From Paraburkholderia metrosideri (lineage in GTDB: Bacteria; Pseudomonadota; Gammaproteobacteria; Burkholderiales; Burkholderiaceae), in NCBI RefSeq assembly GCF_904848625.1, contig NZ_CAJHCP010000004.1, positions 496,001-560,000 of the forward strand: DNA of 64,000 bases. The letters are read 5' to 3'. Positions 18,797 through 27,745 of this stretch are shown here, piece after piece. A program made the translations under genes and the position numbers. The notes under the pieces are model-generated. The model was not told the origin of the DNA. It worked only from the letters and a program-made list of their open reading frames with translations, and did no database searches. Every line of letters begins with the position of its first letter. Position 1 is the first letter of the stretch.

Positions 18797-20407
18797 TTAG
18801 AGCAGATCTCTCAGCATGCGCCGCAGCACCTTGCCGGAACCGGTCGCAGGCAACGCGTCGATAAAGCGCACGTCGCGCGGCACCTTGTACGCCGCCATGT
18901 TGTCGCGGGCCCATGCAGTCAGCGCGTCGGCAGTGACATCCGCACCCGGTCTCCTGACGATGAACGCACACACCACCTCGCCCTTGCCCGGGTCCGGCTT
19001 CGCGATGACCGCCGCCTGCGCCACCGCCGGATGCTTGATCAGGAGAACCTCGACTTCCTCGGGGAACACGCTATAGCCCGAGACCTTGATCATTTCCTTG
19101 AAGCGGCCAAGGAAAGTGAGGTAGCCGTCGGCATCGAAGCGGCCCATGTCGCCGGTATGAACCCAGCCGTCGCGCAGCGTCGCGGCGGTTGCTTCCGGCT
19201 TGTTCAGATAGCCCTTGAAATTACCCGGCCCGCGAATCGTGATCTCGCCAGCCTCGCCGACCGGCAGAGCGGCACCCGTCGCCGGATCGACAATGCGGAT
19301 TTCGTTGCCGGGCAACGGCTTGCCATGCGTGCCCCAGCGGATCGCATCGGTCGGCATCGCGGTGTCGGACGTATGGGTTTCACTGAGTCCGTAGGCGGCT
19401 TCTGCCGAGATGCAGTTCGGCGCGAATTCGCGCCACTGGTTCGCCAGCGTTTCCGTATAGGCGATCCCGAAGCTGGTAACGGGATTACGCCGCAGCGCGC
19501 GCCAGTCGCGCTCGCGCGCATCGGGCAACTGCATCAGCGCAACGTTCATTGGCGCGATGCTGTACCAGTAGGTGATGCGATAACGTTCGAGCGCGAGCGC
19601 GACCGTGGCGGGATCGAAACGGTACATCAGCACGCAGGTCGCACCGGTGCAGACCGGCGCGTAGACGCCATTGTTCATGCCGGCGATATGATAGAGTGGC
19701 GCGACCGCAAGCATCACGTCGTCGGGCCCATTTCCGGTGATCTTCGAGGCGGACGAAATCTTGAATAGCGTGTTGCCGTGAGTCAGCATCGCACCCTTCG
19801 GCAGACCCGTCGAACCGGACGTATAGGTCATCAGCGCGAGGTCGTCCAGACCGACGTCGACCGGCGTGGGCCGCGCGCCCGAGCGAGCCACTTCGAGCAG
19901 ATCCTCGCAACCGGCAGGCACCGGCACCGCCCGCGCCCGCATGTCGAGCAACTCGGCGAACACCGGAATATCGGGCTCATCCGGCAGCAGATCGCCGTAG
20001 CGGACCACGAACACATGCTGCAACTCAGTCTGACTTCGAACTTTATCCACAATGGGCAACAGCACGTCAGCCGCGACGATCACGCGGGCGCGCAGGTCGC
20101 CGAGTTGATAGGCGAGTTCGTGCTCCTTGTTCAACGGACCGCACGGGCACACCACTGCGCCGATCTTCTGGATTCCGTAGTGGGCGACCACGTACTGCGG
20201 ACAGTTGTTCATGAACAGGGCGACCGGCTCGCCTTTTTCGACGCCAAGCGCCTGCAGGCGAGCCGCGAACGCATCGCTCATCGCGTCGAGTTCCGCCCAT
20301 GTAATCGTGCGTCCGTACCAGATCTGCGCCGCGCGGGACGGCATCGTGCGCGCATGATGGCGCAGCATTTCGTGAAGTGGCTGGGCATGCGGGGTGACTT
20401 CGTCCAT
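18797..20407 (-). CDS. AMP-dependent acyl-CoA synthetase/ligase
   Basis: This 536-residue ANL-family enzyme activates a carboxylic acid to its CoA thioester via an acyl-adenylate. Visible motifs are TYTSGSTGLPKGAMLTHGN near residue 195 (P-loop-like A3), GLSETHTSD (A4/A5 region), TGDMGRFDADGYLTFLGR near 417, and catalytic Lys526 in GSGKVLRR close to the C-terminus. Style resembles the crotonobetaine/carnitine and medium-chain ligases. I chose the ATG at 20407, which has AGGAG eight bases upstream, over an in-frame ATG at 20530 that would overlap the operators. It is first in an operon with the carboxylase, divergent from the TetR gene, and its promoter region carries two operator copies. Confidence 0.9.
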   Translation of the reverse strand: MDEVTPHAQPLHEMLRHHARTMPSRAAQIWYGRTITWAELDAMSDAFAARLQALGVEKGEPVALFMNNCPQYVVAHYGIQKIGAVVCPCGPLNKEHELAYQLGDLRARVIVAADVLLPIVDKVRSQTELQHVFVVRYGDLLPDEPDIPVFAELLDMRARAVPVPAGCEDLLEVARSGARPTPVDVGLDDLALMTYTSGSTGLPKGAMLTHGNTLFKISSASKITGNGPDDVMLAVAPLYHIAGMNNGVYAPVCTGATCVLMYRFDPATVALALERYRITYWYSIAPMNVALMQLPDARERDWRALRRNPVTSFGIAYTETLANQWREFAPNCISAEAAYGLSETHTSDTAMPTDAIRWGTHGKPLPGNEIRIVDPATGAALPVGEAGEITIRGPGNFKGYLNKPEATAATLRDGWVHTGDMGRFDADGYLTFLGRFKEMIKVSGYSVFPEEVEVLLIKHPAVAQAAVIAKPDPGKGEVVCAFIVRRPGADVTADALTAWARDNMAAYKVPRDVRFIDALPATGSGKVLRRMLRDLL

Positions 20408-20540
20408 CGGATCGTCTCCTGTCTCAGCCGGAATGCATGCCGCAGCATTGACCCCGGTCTTATGCATTTGCAGTGATATGCCGGCGAACGGAACGCCGCA
20501 GGCGGCAACCTGGACCTGGCGCGACGGCATTCATTAAAAT

Positions 20541-20575
20541 ATACCAGACAGTATCAATATTATACCGACGAGTAT
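20541..20575. promoter_or_regulatory. Tandem operator pair between ligase and TetR genes
   Basis: ATACCAGACAGTAT (20541-20554) and ATACCGACGAGTAT (20562-20575) have perfect ATAC...GTAT outer arms and lie 21 bp apart centre to centre, two helical turns. The second overlaps the TetR start codon. Dyads of this size in a divergent TetR promoter are normally the repressor's own sites. Matching copies occur at 14218-14252 and 14360-14373. Confidence 0.8.
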
Positions 20576-21227
20576 GAAAAAATCGCCGACTCTCCCTTCA
20601 AGAACAGGCCGTCAACGTGTCGCGACGTTGGGCACCGATGAAAAGCGCGAGCGCATTCTCGATGCCGCCGAACGACTGTTCGCCATGCAGGGCTATGCGG
20701 ACACGACCGTTCACCAGATCGTCGAGGCGCTCGGCGTGACCAAGCCGTTCGTCTACTACTATTTCAGTAACAAGCAGGAGATCTTCGAGACGCTGTCGTG
20801 GCGACCGGCGGTCGCCTGCTTCACCGTGCTGGATTTCCCCGCCGACGATCTGCGCCCCGCGCACGAGAAAGTGATTGCCGGCATCGAACAATTGATCCGC
20901 GCGACGATCGAGCATTACCCGAGTTCGTTTTTCCCGGCGCGCGAGCCGCAGGCGTACCGTCCCGAATACCTGGAGAAACAGCATCAACTTGCCGAGCATT
21001 TCTATACGCGTCTGTGCGCGCTGCTCGAACAGGGCCGCGACGATGGGTGGTTCGATTTCAACGAAACGCGCGTGACGGCGCAGGCCGCGTGCAGCGTGTC
21101 GGGGTTTTTGTATATGTGGTACAAGCCGCAAGGCCGGCTCGACGTCGACGCAATCGTTCCGGAACTGGTACAGATCGCATGCCGCGCGCTGGGGTTGCGC
21201 AAAACCCGCCGCAAACCTGCGCGCTGA
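20574..21227 (+). CDS. TetR-family repressor of the carboxylase regulon
   Basis: This 217-residue protein has an N-terminal helix-turn-helix: KRERILDAAERLFAMQGYAD, then QIVEALGVTKPFVYYYFSNKQEIF. The larger C-terminal half is an all-helical ligand-binding domain of the fatty-acid/acyl-CoA-responsive TetR type. Predicted role: it binds the 14-bp dyads in front of itself, the ligase/carboxylase operon and the MFS/hotdog pair, and releases them when the acid or its CoA ester accumulates. The ATG at 20574 has no Shine-Dalgarno and overlaps an operator; a leaderless start, or a later start such as TTG at codon 20, is possible. Confidence 0.88.
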   Translation: MKKSPTLPSRTGRQRVATLGTDEKRERILDAAERLFAMQGYADTTVHQIVEALGVTKPFVYYYFSNKQEIFETLSWRPAVACFTVLDFPADDLRPAHEKVIAGIEQLIRATIEHYPSSFFPAREPQAYRPEYLEKQHQLAEHFYTRLCALLEQGRDDGWFDFNETRVTAQAACSVSGFLYMWYKPQGRLDVDAIVPELVQIACRALGLRKTRRKPAR

Positions 21228-21329
21228 ATCCGCGCAGTGACAAGGCTTGAGATACGCTGATTTTCACTGAAGCGTGGCCTGGCTGGGCCGCCCCCGACGC
21301 ACGGCTTCGCGCCGGGTCAGGATGGCTCG

Positions 21330-22466
21330 TCAAGCGCTAACGCGCCCGGCTTCGCCCTGGAGCAAAGAAGACACCAAAGACCGGTCGACGCGTTCGCCGC
21401 CCGACATGAACAGACCGTTTTCGCCACGGTCCCATTCGCGCACATGTTGCAGGTCGAGCGCGCGGACCCGCATGTCGAGCGGGCTCATGTCGAAGGCGCG
21501 GCGAAAGGCCCGCGCGAAATCGGACGCGCTCTTGAACCCCAGGCCGAACGCAATCTCCACGATCTTCATATGCGGAAAGCGGATCAAGTCGTTCGCCGCT
21601 GCACGCAGGCGCCGATTGCGGATCACGGTGGCGAGGCCGCCTTCGTCCTCGAACCAGCGGTAAACCGTGGCACGCTTGAGCCCCAGAGCGTCGACGACGC
21701 TCGCGGGCGTCAGAGCCGCGTCGTCCAGATGGGCGTCGATATGCCGGCGCACCTGCGCGATGATCGCCGCCTGGACCGCCGAACGAGCCGAGCCTCGGCG
21801 CTTCGAACCCACACCCAGAGCCTCGATCAGCAGCCTTCGTGCGATGTCGAGCATCTCGACGGCCTGAGCCGGTGTGGCAGAAGGAATCGCCTGCGCCAGC
21901 GCGGCGATGTGATCAAAGATCAGCGCGGTCAACGGCGTTGCATCCGGCACGATTCGCCCGTGAATCGAGTCGGCGCCGTCGACCAGCACAGCGTCGACGA
22001 CAGCGCGCGGTATGAAGACCGTCAACACGCGGCACGTCGGCCGTTCCATTTTGAAAGTCTGGCCCAGGTCGAACGCGACGATACCGCGGTCAAAGTGATC
22101 GACTCCGCTACGCCTGCTTTGCGACGCGCTTACGCGACCGGTCGCGCCGCCCACATAGAGATGAAATGCGATGTCGCGCCGCGAATCTTTCGATACCCGC
22201 CCCAGTGATCGGTCGAGCACCATTGCGTCAGTCGACGCGTCGGTAAAAACGTGATCGCTTACGCTAAAGAAGCGGATCTCCGCCCCGAGGCCATTTTCAA
22301 GCTGTTCTCTGGAAGGCAGCATGTCGATCACATGGCCCACGCGATCGCGCCACGCAAGCGCCTGCTGATGCCGCGGCAGCCCACGCGTGCTGAACCGGGT
22401 GTTCACGATACAGGGATGGGGGACGGTTCCACCAACAGGTGAATGACGTCGGGCTCGATCGTTCAT
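21330..22466 (-). CDS. AraC/XylS-family transcriptional regulator
   Basis: This 378-residue protein has a C-terminal AraC double helix-turn-helix (about residues 240-350: ALTPASVVDALGLKRATVYRWFEDEGG, then IVEIAFGLGFKSASDFARAFRRAF). The N-terminal domain resembles the AraC-binding-like domain of benzoate/XylS-type activators. The role is presumably activation of a nearby catabolic gene by an aromatic or organic-acid ligand. The neighbours are the TetR gene (convergent) and an MHS transporter (divergent across 643 bp); the transporter is the most likely target. Confidence 0.85.
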   Translation of the reverse strand: MNDRARRHSPVGGTVPHPCIVNTRFSTRGLPRHQQALAWRDRVGHVIDMLPSREQLENGLGAEIRFFSVSDHVFTDASTDAMVLDRSLGRVSKDSRRDIAFHLYVGGATGRVSASQSRRSGVDHFDRGIVAFDLGQTFKMERPTCRVLTVFIPRAVVDAVLVDGADSIHGRIVPDATPLTALIFDHIAALAQAIPSATPAQAVEMLDIARRLLIEALGVGSKRRGSARSAVQAAIIAQVRRHIDAHLDDAALTPASVVDALGLKRATVYRWFEDEGGLATVIRNRRLRAAANDLIRFPHMKIVEIAFGLGFKSASDFARAFRRAFDMSPLDMRVRALDLQHVREWDRGENGLFMSGGERVDRSLVSSLLQGEAGRVSA

Positions 22467-23109
22467 AAAACGGAGAAACTGGCGTGAAGGGTGAGATGGC
22501 GGCGGCGCAGCGGAACCTCAGTGAACGGTTGGTCCAGTTGCATCGTCACACGGGTCAGACTTTAGGCTTTGCCTGCATCCAGGTTTATCGCAGACAGACA
22601 GACGTGTGGACGGGCCGTTGCTTCGCATTCCGCGAAAGCACACGGGCAAAGCTGGACAACCGGACTCGTCAAACTTCGCTTCACCTTTGCCGGAAAGCCA
22701 CCCCGCTCGACGATTCCAGCCGGGCTGGCAGGCCTATGAATGCGTTGTTTATTATAACGATAGAGCCTCGCATGACGTGTTGCGTCGAAGTCGCGATTTC
22801 GGAAACATTCCCCCTTAGAGTTTTTAGACGGTGAACGCAGGATTGATGTGTCCGCGCGAAGATCGAACTGAAGCGGCTCCGAAAGCCGTGCAAAGCCGCT
22901 TCACCAAAACACGCAAACGATTGCGCAATTACCGCAAAAATTTTGCCCTTGTGTCGTGATACTTATCGGCGGTTGGTCACGGCGTGCGCTCCGTTTGCAC
23001 TGCGATGAATAGTATCCGCACGTGGTATCGTGCAACGCCTCGCGCAGCAAGTGAACGGTTTCAATCGGCCACTCGCTCGTCAATATCAATCGCACATCAC
23101 AGAATCTGC
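22467..23109. other. Intergenic region between AraC regulator and MHS transporter
   Basis: This 643-bp divergent region is less GC-rich than the genes around it. A 116-codon open frame at 22484-22834 shows no domain or conserved-looking structure and I do not call it. Promoters for both flanking genes should lie here; I cannot identify an unambiguous operator. Confidence 0.4.
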
Positions 23110-24411
23110 ATGCTTCCCGTCTCATCCGCCGAGCAATCATCCGGCACCCGCCAGGATTCCCCAAAACACTTCAGCACCGTTGTCGCGGCTTCGCTGGTGA
23201 CCGGCCTGGAGATGTTCGATCTCACTGTCTTCGGATTCTTCGCGGTGGTGATTGGAGAACAGTTCTTTCCGGCGAAAGATCCGTTGACTTCGTTGCTATG
23301 GTCCGTCGGCACGTTCGGAATCGGCTTTTTCATGCGCCCGCTTGGCGCCCTCATGATCGGCGCCTACGCGGACCGCAAAGGGCGCCGCGCGGCATTGACG
23401 AGAACCTGCTGGATGATGGCCGTCGGAACAGCCGCGCTCGGCCTGTGTCCTCCGTTTGCCGACATCGGTGTGGCCGCGCCGCTGATCGTCCTTGCGGGCC
23501 GGTTGTTGCAGGGCTTTGCTGTCGGCGGCGACATTGGGGTGGCGGCGGCCTTCGTGATGGAGACAAGTCCGGTATCGCGTCGTGGCTATCGCGTCAGTTG
23601 GCAACTCAGCAGCCAGGGCGCAGCCGCGCTGATGGGCGCTACGTCTGGCCTGCTGCTGACCAGCATGTTGCCGCCCGCAGCGCTAAGCGCCTGGGGGTGG
23701 CGCATTCCTTTCCTGGTCGGTCTGCTGATCGCCCCGGTTGGCCTCTATCTTCGCTGCCGGCTTCCTGACGCCACGCCGCACACGCGCACCACCAGATCTG
23801 CGAGCGGCCCCGTCGCCGAACTGTTTCGTCAGCATCGGGCGACGATAGCGCTGGCGATGTTGATGGGACAAACCATCCCCGTCTACGTAATCGTCTATTA
23901 CATGCCGAGTTATGCAACTCGCATCATGCACATGCCGGCCAGGACAGGATATCTGGCGTCCGCGCTGTCTGCGCTGGTGCTGGTGGTGATTCCTCCGCTG
24001 GCGGGCGGGCTCATTGACCGTTTGCCGCGCCGCAAGCCACTCGCGCTGACTGCCTCGGCATGCATGATCTGCCTGATCTATCCGGTCTTTCTGATCATCG
24101 GTCATGCGACCAGCACGCTAGCCATTCTATGCGGCGTCGCGCTCATCAGCGTGATGGTGGCGCTCAGCGCTGTCACCGGCACTCTGCTTGTGCTGGAGGC
24201 CTTTCCTTCGCGAGTGCGCGCCACCGGCATGGCGGTTTCTCACGCGCTGCACGTCGCGGTCTTTGGCGGGACCGCGCAATTTATCGTGACGGGATTGATC
24301 AAATTGACAGGCAATCCGATGTCGGCGGCGTGGTATGTCACGCTCGCGTGCGTGGTGAACTTTTGTGCGCTGGTGCGGTTCCGGGAACAACGGTCTTCTG
24401 CGGACACGTAG
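23110..24411 (+). CDS. MFS transporter, metabolite:H+ symporter (MHS) type
   Basis: This 433-residue transporter has about twelve TM segments and the MHS pattern: GLEMFDLTVFGFFAVVIGEQFFP in TM1, GTFGIGFFMRPLGALMIGAYADRKGRR across TM2-3, and GRLLQGFAVGGDIGVAAAFVME in TM4-5. MHS proteins import small organic acids or betaines (citrate, proline/betaine, shikimate, ketoglutarate). The frame is open back to 22984, but homology begins around the ATG at 23110, which has only a weak ribosome binding site. It is divergent from the AraC regulator and apparently alone, so it may supply a substrate used elsewhere. Confidence 0.82.
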   Translation: MLPVSSAEQSSGTRQDSPKHFSTVVAASLVTGLEMFDLTVFGFFAVVIGEQFFPAKDPLTSLLWSVGTFGIGFFMRPLGALMIGAYADRKGRRAALTRTCWMMAVGTAALGLCPPFADIGVAAPLIVLAGRLLQGFAVGGDIGVAAAFVMETSPVSRRGYRVSWQLSSQGAAALMGATSGLLLTSMLPPAALSAWGWRIPFLVGLLIAPVGLYLRCRLPDATPHTRTTRSASGPVAELFRQHRATIALAMLMGQTIPVYVIVYYMPSYATRIMHMPARTGYLASALSALVLVVIPPLAGGLIDRLPRRKPLALTASACMICLIYPVFLIIGHATSTLAILCGVALISVMVALSAVTGTLLVLEAFPSRVRATGMAVSHALHVAVFGGTAQFIVTGLIKLTGNPMSAAWYVTLACVVNFCALVRFREQRSSADT

Positions 24412-25029
24412 CGCCTGTTCATTGCATCGAAGCGTGAGTTCCACGCTGTTGCAACTCATTCACTTCTCACTTCCTTTTTCCGGTTTCCGGCGTTCCCTCG
24501 CGCCCGAAGCCGTCTCTTTGCTATCAGCGTCTCTAATCGGTTATAGCAATATTTACCGCAGCGCCAATTAAAAAATCATCCAAAATCAGGATAACTACGC
24601 TGTTTAGTAAATTCAATAAACATACGCATTAAACAACAGCGTTGACACGGCATATTTCATCCGTCTAGACTCGTGCACACCCTATTTATCTGCCAAAAAA
24701 ATGCAGAATAAATGTTTATGACATTTACTAAACAATAGCGAATAAATATGCTCATCATTTAACCCTGCGAGGGTGCAGATACGCGACGCCTGCCTTGCCA
24801 GCCCAGTACGCCGACCATTGGCCGGCGCACTCGTCAGCCTATATCCCAACTCTGCATTGGCAGATCAGACTGACGTCGGGTGCGCCCTCCTGTTGCCTGG
24901 CATGAGCAAAACTTATCGCTCGTGGAATACGGTTGAAATATCGTCGATATAAGTATTAACCCGATCATTTCAATTCACGCGTGATGACGGCATTACCCAA
25001 TGTATTCAATAAAGAAAAAGGAGACGAAC
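24412..25029. promoter_or_regulatory. AT-rich control region upstream of the GH92 lipoprotein gene
   Basis: This 618-bp non-coding stretch is strikingly AT-rich in its middle. It holds TTGACA (24642-24647) 18 bp before TAGACT (24666-24671), a plausible sigma-70 promoter. That promoter is flanked by a perfect 12-bp inverted pair, TGTTTAGTAAAT (24601-24612) and ATTTACTAAACA (24723-24734). The arms could be operators of a repressor acting by looping. The transcript leader would be about 350 bases, long enough for further control. Confidence 0.5.
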
Positions 25030-27687
25030 TTGAAAAATCTGCTGAAGCTCGCAATAGTCCTGACGAGTGTCGCCGCACTCGCAGGCTGTGGCGGAGACGA
25101 TCATCCAACGCAATCCGGCACGAACCCGGGCGACACGAATACCGCGCCGGGGAATGGGAACACCGGCACAACACCACCAGCGGATGCGCAACGCGTCAAT
25201 TTGCCGTTAACCAACTATGTCAACGTTTTTGTCGGCACCGACGTGGCGACAACAGGCGGCGGCTTTTCGGGTAATACCACCCCCGGCGCCCAGGTTCCGT
25301 TTGGCATGGTCAACTTTGGCCCCGACACCGCGTCGGGAACGCCAGGCGGCTACGCGTACACCGATTCGACGATCAGCTTCTTTAGCCTGACACACTTGAA
25401 CGGCCCTGGATGCTCGGGCCAGGGCGGCGGTGGCGGGCTCCTGCCCTCCGTTTCATCCGCTCAAATAGATCCGGCCAATCAAGGCCACAATATTGTGATC
25501 GGCGACGGGTCCGGCAAGTTTGATCACGCCAACGAATCTGCGCGCCCCGGCTACTACAAGGTGATGGCCAGCAATGGCGTGACGAGCGAGCTGACGGCCA
25601 CGACGCGCACGGGTATGGCGCGGATTACCTATCCTGCCAGCAGCAAGTCCAATGCGCTGCTCGTCGTCGACGCAACCGTGTCTACCGACAATCACACTAG
25701 CGGAAGCCGTCCAGGCACGATCACGCTTGATGCAGCCAATCGGACCGTGTCAGGTACGAGCATCGTCGGATCGTTTTGCGGTGGCACGTGGAACAAGCCG
25801 GTCTATTTTTATGCGCAATTCGATACTCCTGTGACGTCGGCATCATCGAGCAAGAATGGCGTTGCGATCCTGCAATTCGATTTGACGGCGAGCAAGACGA
25901 ATGCGGTCTTGTATAAAGTCGGCATCTCGTCTGTCAGTGTGGCCAATGCAAAAGCCAATCTCATCGCAGAAAATTCCGGCTGGGATTTTGACGCGGTGGC
26001 AGCCAATACAGACACGATCTGGGAAAACAGCCTGAACACGATCCAGGTGGATGTCGCCGACCCGCAGAACCTTGCAGCGCTAAGCGCGTCGCAACAAACC
26101 ATCGCGAAAAATAATCTGACGCAGTTTTACTCGGCGTTCTATCGCGCGTTTAGCGGCCCGACGGTTTACAGCGACGTGAACGGCGACTATCGCAGCATGA
26201 AGCAGGCATCGCTGAGCGAGAATGACGGCAGTTCATTTCCAGTGAGAGCCACGGCCAATATCTCGAAGGACGATACCTTCCAGGGTACCAATGGCAAGAC
26301 TGTCGTGCCGGCCGCGCACTATTCCAGCTATTCAATCTGGGATACTTATCGTTCACTCACGCAATTGCAGGCCCTGCTGTTTCCGGGAATATCCAGCGAC
26401 ACGGTTCAATCGCTCGTGGCCGATGCGAAGCAATGCGGGGCGCTTCCTCATTGGGTCGACGGCAGTGACGATACCAAGCCGATGGAAGGCAATCACGCAC
26501 CGAGCCTGGTTGCCGCCGCGTATGCTTTCGGCGCGCAGAATTTCGACACGGCAACGGCGCGAAACTATCTGATCCAGAGTCAGACAGACCCGACCAGCAG
26601 TTGCAACAATATGCTGAGCGTCGGGCGCGTATCGACCAGCAATGACGCGAGCGTGATTCCCAACTGGTTGAACAGCGGGTTTATCGCAACTGCAACGCCT
26701 GCGAGCAGTCCGTTCCACACGTCGTCGGTGACGATTGAAATGGTTACGGCTGACCGCTCTGTCGCCGCGTTTCTGTCTGCTCTCCCCACTGCCGGTACGG
26801 ATCAGACCACCATCAACAGTTTCTTCCAGCGAGCCGGGAATTGGAAAAACATTCTTAATCCGCAAACGAACACCCTTCAGGCTCTCAATGCATCTGGCCA
26901 GTTCACGACCAATGCCAATGCAGGCTGCAACTCTGCATGCCCTGGCACGCTGTTCCACGAAGGTACTGAACCGCAATATTTCTGGGACATCGAACATGAC
27001 TATACGGCGGTGATAGCGGCGATCGGCGGCAATAGCGCTGCGATTACGCGACTCGACAACCTGTTCGGCATCGATAGAAGCGCAGGCTTTCCGCCCGCTT
27101 CTGCGCCGCCGGTCAGCGCGTTGAACGGCGGTATGAACAGCAATCAGTTTTATATCGGCAACGAACCTTCGCTGGTTGATCCGTGGGCTTATAACTGGAC
27201 CGGTTCGCCGCAATCCGCGCAGTACATCATTCCGCAGATCATGAAGCAGGCTTTTCTGGTTTCGCCTGGAGGCCTGCCCGGCAATGATGATCTGGGGGCG
27301 ACATCCACCTGGTATGTGTGGGCCACGCTCGGACTCTATCCTGTCGTTCCTTCCGCACCGGGTATGGCGATTTCCACGCCGCAGTTCTCCGGCATGACGG
27401 TATGGCTTGGCAACGGCAAGAAACTGCGTATCGAGACCGACCAGCAGGCGATGCTGAACAATGCTCCCTATATCAAGGAACTGAAGTTGAATGGGCAGAC
27501 TTACAACGGTTCGTGGCTGCCGCTCGCCCAGATCGCCAATGGCGGTACGCTCTCCTATACCCTGTCAGCGACACCGACCAATTGGGGCACAGCCGCCAAT
27601 CTCACTCCTCCGTCGGGACCTAACGCCGATTACACGAAGAGCGTCGCAGCACCTTCCAGTGCTTCTGGCGTGACGGCGACTCAATAG
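25030..27687 (+). CDS. GH92-family alpha-mannosidase, lipoprotein
   Basis: This 885-residue protein is a predicted exo-acting alpha-mannosidase (GH92; members usually cut alpha-1,2 or other alpha-mannosidic bonds and need calcium). Translation most likely begins at TTG 25030, just after AAGGAGACGAAC; the in-frame ATG at 25000 lies before that ribosome binding site. The start gives a lipoprotein signal with lipobox LAGC (Cys20), followed by a Gly/Thr/Asn/Pro-rich linker. Domain marks are NTTPGAQVPFGMVNFGPD, YSIWDTYRSLTQLQALLFP, GSDDTKPMEGNHA and PGNDDLGATSTWYVWATLGLYPV. It acts at the cell surface or periplasm on mannose-containing glycans. No sugar transporter or other glycosidase adjoins it, which is unusual. 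Confidence 0.88.
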   Translation: MKNLLKLAIVLTSVAALAGCGGDDHPTQSGTNPGDTNTAPGNGNTGTTPPADAQRVNLPLTNYVNVFVGTDVATTGGGFSGNTTPGAQVPFGMVNFGPDTASGTPGGYAYTDSTISFFSLTHLNGPGCSGQGGGGGLLPSVSSAQIDPANQGHNIVIGDGSGKFDHANESARPGYYKVMASNGVTSELTATTRTGMARITYPASSKSNALLVVDATVSTDNHTSGSRPGTITLDAANRTVSGTSIVGSFCGGTWNKPVYFYAQFDTPVTSASSSKNGVAILQFDLTASKTNAVLYKVGISSVSVANAKANLIAENSGWDFDAVAANTDTIWENSLNTIQVDVADPQNLAALSASQQTIAKNNLTQFYSAFYRAFSGPTVYSDVNGDYRSMKQASLSENDGSSFPVRATANISKDDTFQGTNGKTVVPAAHYSSYSIWDTYRSLTQLQALLFPGISSDTVQSLVADAKQCGALPHWVDGSDDTKPMEGNHAPSLVAAAYAFGAQNFDTATARNYLIQSQTDPTSSCNNMLSVGRVSTSNDASVIPNWLNSGFIATATPASSPFHTSSVTIEMVTADRSVAAFLSALPTAGTDQTTINSFFQRAGNWKNILNPQTNTLQALNASGQFTTNANAGCNSACPGTLFHEGTEPQYFWDIEHDYTAVIAAIGGNSAAITRLDNLFGIDRSAGFPPASAPPVSALNGGMNSNQFYIGNEPSLVDPWAYNWTGSPQSAQYIIPQIMKQAFLVSPGGLPGNDDLGATSTWYVWATLGLYPVVPSAPGMAISTPQFSGMTVWLGNGKKLRIETDQQAMLNNAPYIKELKLNGQTYNGSWLPLAQIANGGTLSYTLSATPTNWGTAANLTPPSGPNADYTKSVAAPSSASGVTATQ

Positions 27688-27694
27688 TGCCAAA

Positions 27695-27725
27695 AATGCT
27701 TCCCCGGCCCCGCCGGGGAAGCATT
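27695..27725 (+). terminator. Terminator after the GH92 gene
   Basis: A perfect 13-bp stem (AATGCTTCCCCGG at 27695-27707, complement at 27713-27725) with a 5-base loop starts 7 bases after the stop codon. The U-tract is better on the minus strand (CATTTTTG), so it may work in both directions. Confidence 0.8.
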
Positions 27726-27745
27726 CAACAGTAAAGCAATCTTCG

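Noticed and set aside
22484-22834. Possible 116-residue protein between AraC and MHS genes
   Set aside because: No domain, no convincing ribosome binding site, and mixed composition; treated as non-coding.
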